Source: Novosphingobium resinovorum (GTDB lineage Bacteria > Pseudomonadota > Alphaproteobacteria > Sphingomonadales > Sphingomonadaceae). Taken from it: DNA of 64,000 nt. The stretch covers positions 1 through 64,000 of the forward strand of contig NZ_BSFC01000008.1 in the NCBI RefSeq assembly GCF_027922145.1, read 5' to 3'. The notes below the pieces were generated by a model. It searched no databases and was not told the origin of the DNA. It worked only from the letters and a program-made list of their open reading frames with translations. Positions 28,628 through 37,272 of the stretch are shown in pieces (within the stretch, counting starts at the first letter, position 1; every line of letters starts with the position of its first letter). Made by a program: the position numbers and the translations under genes.

Positions 28628-28657
28628 GATGATGACCGTCAACTGATTTATCAATAT

Positions 28658-28676
28658 TGCGTAAAATTTATACGCA
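28658..28676. promoter_or_regulatory. Operator-like dyad TGCGT-N9-ACGCA (site 2)
   Basis: A perfect palindrome in the arms (extended to TGCGTA...TACGCA) lies about 95 bp upstream of the SDR start and about 170 bp upstream of XylM-like copy 2. The length and arms equal site 1 at 20003-20021. A TAAAAT at 28662-28667 inside it could be a -10 element. Confidence 0.6.
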
Positions 28677-28770
28677 GTCCAGACTGCGCCGCGCGGCGCC
28701 TTGCGGGATCGATTCCCCGGCAAGGCGCAGGGCCGATACGTCCCACAGGGACGACAAGGGAGAGAACTGC

Positions 28771-29526
28771 ATGATACTCAAAGGAAAGACCGCCATCGTC
28801 ACGGGCGGCGCGACCGGCATCGGCCGCGCCATCGTCGAGCGATTCCTGGCCGAAGGCGCGCAAGTCGCGATCGCCGACATCAAGGGCGCCGAGGACGCCG
28901 CTGCCGCGCTGGGCGCCAATGCCTTCGGCGTCGCCACCGACGTCGCCGACAAGGCCAGCACCGAATCGATGGCACGGGCGGTGACCGACCGGTTCGGCGG
29001 CATCGACATTCTCGTCAACAATGCAGGCATCTTCACCGGCCTCAACTACACCCCGATGGAAGCGATCGAGGTCGATGCGTGGCGCCGCATCATGGACGTC
29101 AACGTCATGGGCCCCTGGCTCTGCGCCCGCGCGGTGCTGCCTGCGATGCGTGCCGCCGGCGGCGGCAGGATCATCAACATCGCCTCGGTCATCGCCAACC
29201 TCGGCATCCCCTTCATGCTGCACTATGTCGCATCCAAGGGCGCGCTCGGCGCTATGACGCGCGCGATGGCGCGCGAACTCGGCGCGACGCAGAGCGGGAT
29301 CCTGGTGAACTCGATCTCGCCGGGCTACACCCACTCGGACAACGCGGTCGCCAACGCCGACCAGCACGCCGCCTTCGAAGGCACCGCGGCCTCGATGCGC
29401 ACGATCGCCCGGCCGCAGCAACCGGGCGACATCGCCGGCGCCGCGCTGTGGCTTTCCGGTCCGGACGGCGGCTATATCAACGGCCAGAACATCGCCGTCG
29501 ATGGCGGCATCTTCATGACCCAGTGA
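28771..29526 (+). CDS. SDR oxidoreductase (possible alcohol dehydrogenase)
   Basis: 251 aa classical SDR with TGGATGIG (residues 11-18), the acidic cofactor residue in IADIKG (NAD-type), NNAGIF, and catalytic YVASK. ATG 28771 follows GGGAGAGAA; the longer frame upstream runs through the operator region and is not used. It is alone on the plus strand, divergent from XylM-like copy 2, and ends at a hairpin terminator. Oxidation of the hydroxylase's alcohol product is the most natural role given the context, but the sequence does not prove it. Confidence 0.85.
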   Translation: MILKGKTAIVTGGATGIGRAIVERFLAEGAQVAIADIKGAEDAAAALGANAFGVATDVADKASTESMARAVTDRFGGIDILVNNAGIFTGLNYTPMEAIEVDAWRRIMDVNVMGPWLCARAVLPAMRAAGGGRIINIASVIANLGIPFMLHYVASKGALGAMTRAMARELGATQSGILVNSISPGYTHSDNAVANADQHAAFEGTAASMRTIARPQQPGDIAGAALWLSGPDGGYINGQNIAVDGGIFMTQ

Positions 29527-29529
29527 CGC

Positions 29530-29568
29530 AGTGCCTCCCCGCGCGTTACGCACGCACGGGGAGGCACT
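29530..29568. terminator. Two-way hairpin terminator between convergent genes
   Basis: A perfect 11-bp stem (29530-29540 with 29558-29568) around a 17-nt loop lies 3 bp after the SDR stop and 32 bp before the CrtC-like stop on the other strand. There is no long T-run. Confidence 0.6.
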
Positions 29569-29600
29569 TCAGATATGGCTGTGGCACCCTTGTGGTACCT

Positions 29601-30569
29601 CTAGGTGCCGTTGAGTGCATCCCGGTTCCGGGTCAGGTAAGAGCGGCTCAGCACGTCCTGCTGCACCCCGAAACCCAGCATTCCCGCGCAGTTCCAGCGC
29701 ATGAAGCTCTGCGCATAGACCATCGAGGGGAACGGCGCCCAGACGCACCCGTTGATCGCCGCCGCCGTCAGTTCATGCCGCCGCCCCAGCGCATCCTCCA
29801 CCTGCAGGTGGTTGGACATCGGCAGCCCGGCGTGGCGCTCCACCGCCCCTTGCGCGGAGACAAGACCGCTGACCACGCCGTCCTCCAGCACGTAGCCGCT
29901 GATGAGCGGGCCGAAGCCCGACCGCGCCGCCGGATCGAGGCCGAGGAAGGCGTGAACCGTCAGCTTTTCCGCGAAAGAGCCGTGAATCCAGGTGGCATTG
30001 CCGTTGTCCCGTTCCTTGCGCGGCCCCCAGCTGCGGTCCAGCGTATCGACGCAATCGACCGCGTAATCGCGCCCGCGCAGCCGCAGGCGTCCGGTGATCC
30101 GGCCGGTGATCTCGTAGTGCCCGGAGAACGCCGCCCCTCCCCAGCCCGCGCCGATGCGGCCCGCCGCCATCGGGTCCATCGCCGGGTCGTTCATGTCGAA
30201 CGGCGCCATAAGTGCCTGAAAATCAAGTTCGAATGCGGTATCGTCGATACCTTCGTAGCGTATCCGGTAATGGGAAAGCGGGGCGACTGCCTCCACCGCC
30301 AGCCCATTGGAAAAGGCATAACGCAGCAGCGAGGTCGGGCACGGCAGATGCTGCTGGTTGTCGACATAGGCCTGCGCCTCCCACGCCGGAGCGATGCGGT
30401 CCTGCACCAGCACATCGACCATCGCCACGCCCAGCTTCGGCCGCGAAAGCACGTAGATGCTCCCGGAAATGCAGGCTTCGGGCACCGAAAACGGGAAGAA
30501 GTTGGTCTCGCACCAGTCGTAGGATGCATCGGCGCCGAACTGGAATTCGGCGTGTTCCCTGGCAATCAT
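29601..30569 (-). CDS. CrtC/AttH-like protein with altered core motif
   Basis: 322 aa and closest to the copy at 23827. The usual DHSWGPR reads DTLDRSWGPRKE, so the histidine conserved in the other three copies is an arginine. If that histidine is catalytic, this copy has lost or changed activity. ATG 30569 has a GAAGGGA ribosome-binding site and is preferred over a TTG at 30584. It is the last gene of the long minus-strand operon that begins with the TetR gene at 37950. Confidence 0.75.
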   Translation of the reverse strand: MIAREHAEFQFGADASYDWCETNFFPFSVPEACISGSIYVLSRPKLGVAMVDVLVQDRIAPAWEAQAYVDNQQHLPCPTSLLRYAFSNGLAVEAVAPLSHYRIRYEGIDDTAFELDFQALMAPFDMNDPAMDPMAAGRIGAGWGGAAFSGHYEITGRITGRLRLRGRDYAVDCVDTLDRSWGPRKERDNGNATWIHGSFAEKLTVHAFLGLDPAARSGFGPLISGYVLEDGVVSGLVSAQGAVERHAGLPMSNHLQVEDALGRRHELTAAAINGCVWAPFPSMVYAQSFMRWNCAGMLGFGVQQDVLSRSYLTRNRDALNGT

Positions 30570-30584
30570 TCGCCATCCCTTCAA

Positions 30585-31097
30585 TCAGTTGCCCGCGACC
30601 ATGGCCTCCACGGTCGGCAGCGAATCCGCATCGTGGTCGAAGCCCGCATCCTGAAACCAGCTACGCGCCCGCCGCGCCTGCCGGATGGAAAAGGCCAGCA
30701 CCGCCGCGTCTATGGCGCGCCGCACGGCGGGTTCGCCGTCCTGCGCCATCGCGCGCACCAGCCCCTCCAGCGCGCGGCCGACGCGGTGGAAGGCAAGGCG
30801 CGGGTCGGCGGGATCGTCCACTTGCGCGCAGACCCCGGCCAGTTCGCGCCGCGCCCCCACTGCCGCAGGTCCGCCCTCGACCGGCGGCAGCGCGGCGACC
30901 ACGGCCAGCAGGTCCGTCAGACACAGCGCGTGATAGGCGCCGATCAGCGGCATGTGCCGCTCCAGCATGCGCAGTTGCGCGAGCACCACGCCGCATTGCT
31001 CCACCGCCAGCAGATTGCCGGAATCGACTGCCGGAACAACGACATGCTCCAGCGTCTGCACGACACTGGCGAGGCGGATGATCGGGTCCGGTGTCAT
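30585..31097 (-). CDS. Small helical protein of unknown function (kinase-associated family)
   Basis: 170 aa. It keeps the family blocks as LASVVQTLEHVVVPAVDSGN, LLAVEQCGVVLAQLRML and RARSWFQDAGFDHDADSLP. The middle is rich in alanine, consistent with helices. The start at 31097 overlaps the kinase-like stop (ATGA). It is co-encoded with the CrtC-like gene downstream and the kinase-like gene upstream, giving the same three-member set as at 22.2-24.8 kb but in a different order. Confidence 0.7.
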   Translation of the reverse strand: MTPDPIIRLASVVQTLEHVVVPAVDSGNLLAVEQCGVVLAQLRMLERHMPLIGAYHALCLTDLLAVVAALPPVEGGPAAVGARRELAGVCAQVDDPADPRLAFHRVGRALEGLVRAMAQDGEPAVRRAIDAAVLAFSIRQARRARSWFQDAGFDHDADSLPTVEAMVAGN

Positions 31098-32275
31098 GCC
31101 ATTTCTCCCGAAAGCAGCTCGCACAGGGTGCCGGACATCCCGGCCGTGCACGAGGCGAGGAACGCCAGCAGCGCGTTCTGGTGGTTGGTCCCGTCGCGCG
31201 CCGCGATGATCGACGAGCAATGGTTCATGGCGATCAGCTTGTAGCTCGTCAGGACGCGATACCAGTGCAGCGTCGCCGGGTTCACCGTGCGCCCGGTCAG
31301 CGCCTCGTAGCGCGAAATCAGGTGCTCGGTGGTGAACATCGAGCCGACATGGAACACGCCGTCGGCATCGCGGTGGCCGAACAGCGGCTCGAAACTATAG
31401 GCGAGATCCTCATGGAAATCGCCGATATGCGTCAGTTCCCAGTCCAGCAGCGCGGTGATTTCCTGCCGATCCTCGTCGAACAGGAAATTGCCGACGCGGT
31501 AGTCACCGTGGAGCAGGACCGGCTGCTCGCAGACGGGCAGATGGTCGTAGAGCCAGGTCTCGGCCAGCGTCAGCAGCGGCAGGGAATCGGTTTCCTCCAG
31601 CGCCCGCACGCGGGTCCAGTAATTGACCTGCCAAAGCGCCGCGTCGGTGGTTTCGGGCCGGGGAACGACGAAATCGTCGAGCCCCGCCGCGCGATAATCC
31701 ACCGCGTGAATGGCGGCGAGATGGCCGATGAACTGCGAGGTCAGCGCAGCCCCGAGGCTTTCCCCGAACCGCGCCTTCAGCCCCGATGGCCCCGCGCCGC
31801 TGTCGCTGGGCTTGGTCACGCCGCCGACGAAGCCGGTGACCATCAGCGGCTGGCCCATCGTCTCCCCGTCGCCGTCCTCGGTCAGGACGGGCGGCACCGG
31901 CACCACACCCGCGACCGCGCGCAGGACTTGCGCCTCGCGGCGGCGGCAGGTCTCGATGATACCCTCGCGCGGGTCCATGCGCAGCACGCAGCGGGCGAAG
32001 GCGGGGTCGATCTCGCCCTCGACATCGAAGACGAACTGCTCCTTTGAGGCCCCTCCCCCCATGCGGCGCACGCCCCATGCCCGCGCGGCTATGCCTTCGC
32101 GGGCGAACAGGACCGAGAGCCCTTCCGCGATATCGGCCGCGGTTCGAGGGATATAAGGCCCCAGCTTGCGGCGTTCCTGTTTCGCCAGCAGGATTTCGAG
32201 GAGCCGGGGCTCGATCGCATCGCGGTCGATCGCGGCCACCGGTTCTTGCGCTAAGCGCTGTGCCTGGGTCTGCAT
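31094..32275 (-). CDS. APH-fold kinase-like protein (GGASKEQF subtype)
   Basis: 393 aa. The loop is MGGGASKEQFVFD, the catalytic loop is HGDYRVGN, the metal site is LLDWELTHIGD, and the C-terminal block is NHQNALLAFLA. The N-terminal 40 residues before GPYIPR match the 22197 copy (RRLTGPYIPRS versus RKLGPYIPRT). The start has a strong GGGAGGGAG ribosome-binding site 16 bp after the enoyl-CoA hydratase-like stop. Kinase residues are intact. Substrate unknown. Confidence 0.82.
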   Translation of the reverse strand: MQTQAQRLAQEPVAAIDRDAIEPRLLEILLAKQERRKLGPYIPRTAADIAEGLSVLFAREGIAARAWGVRRMGGGASKEQFVFDVEGEIDPAFARCVLRMDPREGIIETCRRREAQVLRAVAGVVPVPPVLTEDGDGETMGQPLMVTGFVGGVTKPSDSGAGPSGLKARFGESLGAALTSQFIGHLAAIHAVDYRAAGLDDFVVPRPETTDAALWQVNYWTRVRALEETDSLPLLTLAETWLYDHLPVCEQPVLLHGDYRVGNFLFDEDRQEITALLDWELTHIGDFHEDLAYSFEPLFGHRDADGVFHVGSMFTTEHLISRYEALTGRTVNPATLHWYRVLTSYKLIAMNHCSSIIAARDGTNHQNALLAFLASCTAGMSGTLCELLSGEMA

Positions 32276-32291
32276 GACTCCCTCCCTTTTT

Positions 32292-33083
32292 CTATTTTCC
32301 GGTGAACACGGGCTGCCGTTTCTGAGCGAAGGCGGTGATGCCTTCGCGCGCGTCGGCAGAGGCGGCGGCGCGGGCCATCGCCTGTGCTTCGGCCTCCATC
32401 TGCGCCTCCGCCGGGACTTCGCCCGAGAGACGCAGCAGGCGGCGGATTTCGCCGATGGCGCGGGTCGGTCCGGTGGCGATCTGGCGGGCGAGTTCTTCCG
32501 CCCGCGCCGCCAGTGCCTCGTCGCCTTCCAGCACTTCGTCGACCAGCCCGGCCCGGGCGGCGGCGGCCGCGTCCCAGGTCTCGTTGAGGATCAGGAAGCG
32601 GCGCGTATGGCTGCGTCCCATGCGGTGTACCAGCGAAAGCGAAGCACCGCCGTCGCAGGCCAGCCCGATCCCGGAATAGGCCGAGACAAACCGCGCCCGG
32701 TCGCTCGCCAGCACGAAGTCCGCCCCCGCCGCCAGCGCCACCATGCCGCCCGCGCAGACGCCGTGGACCGCCACCACGATCGGCGCATCAAGGCGCTGCA
32801 GCCGCAGAATTCCGGTATGGAAGTCGCCGGTCCACTGCTTCATCAGGCGCGGCAGTTCGTCCAGCCTTGGCAGGAAACCCGCGATGTCGCCGCCATAGCC
32901 GAAGGCCCTGCCTTCCGCGCGGATCAGCACGGCACGAACGTCGCTGCGTTCCGACAGGTCGACCGCCACGTCATAGAGGTCGCGGCAGAATGAGCCGTTG
33001 ATGGGGTTGCCGGTCTCGGCCTTGGTGAACGTCAGCGCGGCGATGCCGCCCTGCACGTCGAGGCGCATCGTCTCGTAGCTCAT
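32292..33083 (-). CDS. Enoyl-CoA hydratase/isomerase family protein
   Basis: 263 aa crotonase fold, with oxyanion-hole segments GRAFGYGGDIA and VHGVCAGGMVALAAGADF. The two glutamates of true hydratases are not at their usual places. The CDGGAS segment resembles the PDGG acid of PaaG/enoyl-CoA isomerases, so isomerase or another crotonase activity is more likely than plain hydration. It is similar throughout to the protein at 45401, including the C-terminal DAREGITAF end. It overlaps the flavodoxin-fold gene by 4 bp within the TetR-led operon. Confidence 0.85.
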   Translation of the reverse strand: MSYETMRLDVQGGIAALTFTKAETGNPINGSFCRDLYDVAVDLSERSDVRAVLIRAEGRAFGYGGDIAGFLPRLDELPRLMKQWTGDFHTGILRLQRLDAPIVVAVHGVCAGGMVALAAGADFVLASDRARFVSAYSGIGLACDGGASLSLVHRMGRSHTRRFLILNETWDAAAAARAGLVDEVLEGDEALAARAEELARQIATGPTRAIGEIRRLLRLSGEVPAEAQMEAEAQAMARAAASADAREGITAFAQKRQPVFTGK

Positions 33084-33796
33084 GCCTCGACACTCGCCAG
33101 CGGCGCCAGCCTGTCGTCGAAGGCGTTCAGGTCCGGCACGGCGAGCACCGGGCGACGGTCGATCTGCGCCACGACGCCGCGCAAATCGTCCAGCAGGGCT
33201 GCCCGCGCCGGCTCGCCGATATAAGGCACGTTGTAGCCGACGAAGGGCTCCAGCACGCTGGTGCCGACATAGCCCAGCGTGCCCTGGAAGAAATGCCGCA
33301 TCATGCCGGTGACCAGTTCGCCGTGCACGCCTTGCGCGCCGAACATGTTCTCGCGCCCGCCCAGGCTCATGGCCGCGAAACTGCGCTTCCCGGCCAGTCC
33401 GCCGCGTCCGTAGAGGCGCTTTCCGCCATAGCAGACGCCCGACAGCATCACCCGGTCGAACCAGCCCTTCAGAATCGCGGGTGCGCCGAACCAGTAGATC
33501 GGGAAGGTGAACACCAGCAGGTCGGCGGCCAGAACCGGTTCGATCTCTTCGAGGATATCGGGTGCCAGCGTGCCGCTTTCGTAGCCGTGGCGCTGCTCCA
33601 GCGCGTAGACGAGGCGCTCATCGTCGCGGCGGCTGCCGAAGTCGGCGGGCGAGGCGACCGGGTTGAAGCGCTTGGCGTAGAGGTCGGAAATCGTGACTTC
33701 GTGACCGTCCGCCTCAAGCTGCGAAGCGATGACGGTCTTCATGGCGGTGACGAAGGAATCGCCCTCAGAATGGGCGTGAACGAGATGGGCTTTCAT
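33080..33796 (-). CDS. NAD(P)H-quinone oxidoreductase-like flavoprotein (flavodoxin fold, MdaB/KefF type)
   Basis: 238 aa. An N-terminal HAHSEGDSFVTAM flavin-phosphate loop, LLVFTFPIYWFGAPAILKGWFDRV (the NQO-type PxxWxxxPAxLKxWxDRV signature) and the downstream GKRSFAAMSLGG block identify the family. Members reduce quinones or other electrophiles with NAD(P)H via FMN/FAD. It might detoxify a quinone by-product of ring hydroxylation. It is embedded between a crotonase-fold gene and a small helical gene with overlapping stops and starts. Confidence 0.88.
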   Translation of the reverse strand: MKAHLVHAHSEGDSFVTAMKTVIASQLEADGHEVTISDLYAKRFNPVASPADFGSRRDDERLVYALEQRHGYESGTLAPDILEEIEPVLAADLLVFTFPIYWFGAPAILKGWFDRVMLSGVCYGGKRLYGRGGLAGKRSFAAMSLGGRENMFGAQGVHGELVTGMMRHFFQGTLGYVGTSVLEPFVGYNVPYIGEPARAALLDDLRGVVAQIDRRPVLAVPDLNAFDDRLAPLASVEA

Positions 33797-34332
33797 CGCG
33801 GCGTCTCTCCGGCGCTGTAGAGGATGGTTTCGGGCAGGGGCAGGCTCGCCGGGTCGCGGTCGAAGCCGGTGTCGGCCACCCAGGCGCGTTCGAGCAACGT
33901 CTGCCTGCGGGTGTGTTCCAGCACCACCGGTCCGATCGCGCGCAAGGTGGCAGCGTCTTCTCCGGCCTGCTGCACGGCGGTCTCGATCGCACCGCGCAAG
34001 GCCCTGACCGCCTGCTCCAGAGCGGTGCGGTCAGGCACCACCGGCGGGGCAATCGCGCGCACGTCCTCGATGGCCTGCGTGAGTTCGCCGCGCACGGGGT
34101 GCGCATCGGGCAGGCACGCGGCCACTTCGCTGCCGAAGGCGCTGAAGTCATGCGCATCGTGTACGTGGAAGGCGTATTCCTGGGGGATCTGCTTGCGCAC
34201 CAGCGCCAGCGATCGGACGATCAGCGCCAGTTGCTCACGCGCGAAATCGGCGTCGGGCGGCAGGACCGGTGCGACGATGTCCTCCAGCGCCTTCTGCACG
34301 GCGGCGAGGCGCAAGGGTGTGTCAGGAACCAT
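33793..34332 (-). CDS. Small helical protein of unknown function (kinase-associated family, divergent)
   Basis: 179 aa, the longest and most divergent member. It has LAAVQKALEDIVAPVLPPDADFAREQLALIVRSLALV at the start and LERAWVADTGFDRDPASLPLP at the end. The conserved SWF is AWV here. ATG 34332 lies 11 bp inside the 3' end of the upstream kinase-like gene, so the two are coupled. Confidence 0.68.
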   Translation of the reverse strand: MVPDTPLRLAAVQKALEDIVAPVLPPDADFAREQLALIVRSLALVRKQIPQEYAFHVHDAHDFSAFGSEVAACLPDAHPVRGELTQAIEDVRAIAPPVVPDRTALEQAVRALRGAIETAVQQAGEDAATLRAIGPVVLEHTRRQTLLERAWVADTGFDRDPASLPLPETILYSAGETPR

Positions 34333-35506
34333 TCTCGGCCCTTTCCAGATGCTGTAGAAGCGTATCGACGCAGACATGGCCGAAGCCCGCCAGCCATGTC
34401 AGCAGTATGTCCTGATGGCTCTTGCCGCCGATCACACAGCGGATGCCGGTGGCGAGGACGATGATCGCCGACTTCCAGGTGTTCATGACGCTGTAGTAGG
34501 CGATCTTGCGCGGATCGACCGGGAAGCCCGTGGCCCGTTCGTAACGCTCCAGGAACTCGGCCTGCTCGATCAGGCCGCAGACGATGAAGCGCCCTTGGGC
34601 ATCGCGATAGCCGTAACCTTCCTGCAGCGTCCAGGCGAGGTCTTCGTGGTAATCGCCGAGGTGGGCCAGTTCCCAGTCGAGAACCGCCGTCACTTGCGCG
34701 GTGGCGGGATCGAACAGGAAGTTGCCGGCGCGAAAGTCATGGTGGATCACCACCACTCGCTCGATCGGTGGCGCATTGGCGCGCAGCCACTGCGCGGTGT
34801 AGCGGATGATGGGCATCGGCTCGAACGAGTCTTCCTCCCATATCCGTTCCCACCAGTTGATGACCTGATGGACCCCGGCGGTGCTGTTGGGCTCCGGCCG
34901 ATCGAAGGCGTAGAGATCGGCCGACTGCCAGTCGAATTGATGTATCCGCGCCAGTAGATCGACGAACTGTCCGCCTAGCGCATCCTGCAGTTCGGACGAG
35001 AACCCGGTGCCCAGCCCGGTGACGTTGCCGCCCGAGCCCGGCGCCTTGGTCACGCCCTCGACAAACCGGGAGATCATCGCCGGACGGTCGAACCATTGCC
35101 CCTCCGCGTCTACCCAGGGCGCATCGGGCACCGGCACCGTACCGGCCATCGCGCGCATCATCTGGAATTCGCGCAGGCGGTGTGTCTCGACGACGGATTC
35201 GGGCGGTTCGCGCCGAAGGACATGGCGCGCCTCGGTTCCGTCCGGTTGTGCCAGCGTGAAACTGAACTGCTCCTTCGACGCCCCACCGCCCAGCGGCGCG
35301 ACTTGGGAGACCCGGGCGCCCGGCATGGCGTGCGCGAAGAAGCGTTCCAGCCTTGTCGCGATCTCGCTGACCGGACTAGGCACGTAAGGTGGGCCGGAAC
35401 GCGCCTGCAGCTTTCGGGTAAGCGCCTGATCGATGGTGCGTTCGGTCGGATAGCGCAGGCGCAGCGCATCGATCCACTCGCGGGTGGGATGCTGCTTGCT
35501 ATCCAT
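34322..35506 (-). CDS. APH-fold kinase-like protein (GGASKEQF subtype, HHDF variant)
   Basis: 394 aa. The loop is LGGGASKEQFSFT and the metal site is VLDWELAHLGD. The catalytic loop reads HHDFRAGN, with His for the usual Gly before the catalytic Asp, a substitution not seen in the other four. SHQDILLTWLAG marks the C-terminus. It is the middle of three kinase-like genes in the operon. Its overlap with the next small gene upstream (8 bp) keeps the repeated kinase/helical order. Likely a diverged duplicate with another acceptor. Confidence 0.8.
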   Translation of the reverse strand: MDSKQHPTREWIDALRLRYPTERTIDQALTRKLQARSGPPYVPSPVSEIATRLERFFAHAMPGARVSQVAPLGGGASKEQFSFTLAQPDGTEARHVLRREPPESVVETHRLREFQMMRAMAGTVPVPDAPWVDAEGQWFDRPAMISRFVEGVTKAPGSGGNVTGLGTGFSSELQDALGGQFVDLLARIHQFDWQSADLYAFDRPEPNSTAGVHQVINWWERIWEEDSFEPMPIIRYTAQWLRANAPPIERVVVIHHDFRAGNFLFDPATAQVTAVLDWELAHLGDYHEDLAWTLQEGYGYRDAQGRFIVCGLIEQAEFLERYERATGFPVDPRKIAYYSVMNTWKSAIIVLATGIRCVIGGKSHQDILLTWLAGFGHVCVDTLLQHLERAENGS

Positions 35507-36008
35507 CGCAGCGCCCGATCAATTTCTCGATGGAGGGCAGATCGGCGGTGTTCACGTCGAAGCCGCAGGCCGCGAACCAAGCCCGGTCCCGGGCGGCCTG
35601 ACGGTTTGCATGCAGCAGGACTTCGCGGTGCAGCGCTCGGCGAAAGTGCGCGTCGCCGTCCCGATCAGCGGCGCGGACCAACTCTTCCAGCGCTTCGGAC
35701 AAGGCGCGGTAGGCGACTTCGCCGCGCACGGGAGGCTTTCCGGCGAGGGCCGCCAGTCCAGCGGCTGCGGCAAGGGTTTCGGGCCCTCCCGCCGCGTCGA
35801 TCCTGCCGGAGACCTCGACCAGATCCTGCATGCACAGGCGCGCGTAGTCCTCCAGTTTGTCCCACTGCGCCTCCAGCATGCCGATATGCGCGAGCATCAG
35901 CCCGGCCTGCTCCTGCGCCAGCGGATTGCCGGGGTCGATCGCGGGCATGATGACCGTCGCCAGCGCGCGGCGCATGCTGGACAGGCGCACTTCGAAACCG
36001 GGGTTCAT
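35499..36008 (-). CDS. Small helical protein of unknown function (kinase-associated family)
   Basis: 169 aa. SMRRALATVIMPAIDPGNPLAQEQAGLMLAHIGML opens the protein and RDRAWFAACGFDVNTADLPSI closes it. Of the five members it is the most similar to the 23324 copy in its ends and length. It overlaps kinase-like genes on both sides, at 35506 and 36005. Confidence 0.72.
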   Translation of the reverse strand: MNPGFEVRLSSMRRALATVIMPAIDPGNPLAQEQAGLMLAHIGMLEAQWDKLEDYARLCMQDLVEVSGRIDAAGGPETLAAAAGLAALAGKPPVRGEVAYRALSEALEELVRAADRDGDAHFRRALHREVLLHANRQAARDRAWFAACGFDVNTADLPSIEKLIGRCDG

Positions 36009-37213
36009 GCCGCCTTCTCCTCAAGCATCAGGCGCGTGATCTCGTCGAGCAAAGGGTGCGTGACCATCGACAGCCAGGTCAGCAGGATGTCCTGGTGGTT
36101 ATGCCGGTTGGCCGCCGCTGTCAGGCCGCTGCTCGCCATCGCCACTACGCTCCACGACAGCAGGATGCGGTAGAAGCGCAAAGTGTCGCGATCGACGATG
36201 CGTCCCGTCTCGCGCTCGTAGCCGCCGATGAAATCCTCGACGGTCATGAGGTTGGAGCACAAGTAGCGCCCCTGTTCGTCGCGCGCGCCGAAGATTTCGA
36301 CCAGCGACCATGCCAGATCCTCGTGATAGTCGCCGACATGGGCGAGTTCCCAGTCAAGGATCGCGGTGATTTCGCCGCTGTCGCCGTCGAACAGGTAATT
36401 CCCAGTACGGAAGTCCCCGTGGACGAGAACGAGCTCCCGCGCGGCGGGCAGGTTGCTGCGCAGCCAGGATTCGACGACCGCAAAGCCCGGGATCGGCGCA
36501 TAGGCCCCCTCCCGCCAGACCCGCGCCCACAAGTTGACGCGTTGGCGCGCGGCCTGGAACGGGTCCGCATCGGGAATGGCGAAGTGCCGCAATCCTGCCG
36601 CCCTGAAATCGAAGCGATGGATCGCCGCCATCAGCCGGAGGAACTGCGGTCCGAGCCGCTCGCGCCATTGCGGCGTGAAGCCGGTGCCAAGGCCCGACAC
36701 GCCTGCGCCCGCCTGCGGCGGCTTGGTGCTGCCCTGCTCGAACGAGGTTATCATCCCGGAAGCGCCGAGCCATGTCCCTTCATGATCCAGAAAGCGGGGA
36801 CGGGGCACCGGAACCACGCCCTGCATGGCTTCCAGGATCTCGAACTCGCGCTGTCGGCTCGTTTCCAGCACGCCGTCGGTCGGGTCCATCCTGACCACGA
36901 GCTGTTCGCTGCCCTCTATGCACGGCGCGTCCAGCGTGAAGAGAAACTGTTCCTTGGACGCGCCCCCTGCCAGCCTGCGCAGGCCGCTTACCTTCGCAGC
37001 AGGATGGAGGTTCTGCGCGAACAGGCGCGTGAGCCGCTCGGTGATGTCGTCGATCGCGACAGGATGATAATCGGATGACGCCAGCTTCGCCGCCCGACCA
37101 TCCAGCATATGCGCGAGCGTGGGGTCCTGGTCGTTCGGATCGGCGGCGCGATGCCGCGCATGATCCGGGCACAGTTGTACGACGCGGGAATCCCCGCCGA
37201 ACCTTTCGGTCAT
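36005..37213 (-). CDS. APH-fold kinase-like protein (GGASKEQF subtype)
   Basis: 402 aa. The loop is LAGGASKEQFLFT, the catalytic loop is HGDFRTGN, the metal site is ILDWELAHVGD, and the C-terminal block is NHQDILLTWLS. ATG 37213 is preferred because GGGAGA stands just upstream and overlaps an earlier ATG at 37225. It is the first enzyme gene after the TetR regulator (59-bp gap), so it leads the kinase series of this operon. The N-terminal 40 residues are longer and unlike the other copies. Confidence 0.82.
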   Translation of the reverse strand: MTERFGGDSRVVQLCPDHARHRAADPNDQDPTLAHMLDGRAAKLASSDYHPVAIDDITERLTRLFAQNLHPAAKVSGLRRLAGGASKEQFLFTLDAPCIEGSEQLVVRMDPTDGVLETSRQREFEILEAMQGVVPVPRPRFLDHEGTWLGASGMITSFEQGSTKPPQAGAGVSGLGTGFTPQWRERLGPQFLRLMAAIHRFDFRAAGLRHFAIPDADPFQAARQRVNLWARVWREGAYAPIPGFAVVESWLRSNLPAARELVLVHGDFRTGNYLFDGDSGEITAILDWELAHVGDYHEDLAWSLVEIFGARDEQGRYLCSNLMTVEDFIGGYERETGRIVDRDTLRFYRILLSWSVVAMASSGLTAAANRHNHQDILLTWLSMVTHPLLDEITRLMLEEKAA

Positions 37214-37272
37214 ACATTCTCCCATGTATCTCTATCTGTTATTATCCGGCGCCAGGCACCGGCAGATCACGA

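Noticed and set aside
28701..31244. 847-codon plus-strand open frame
   Set aside because: It crosses the SDR in a different frame, the terminator, and the opposite CrtC-like and helical genes; no domain content.
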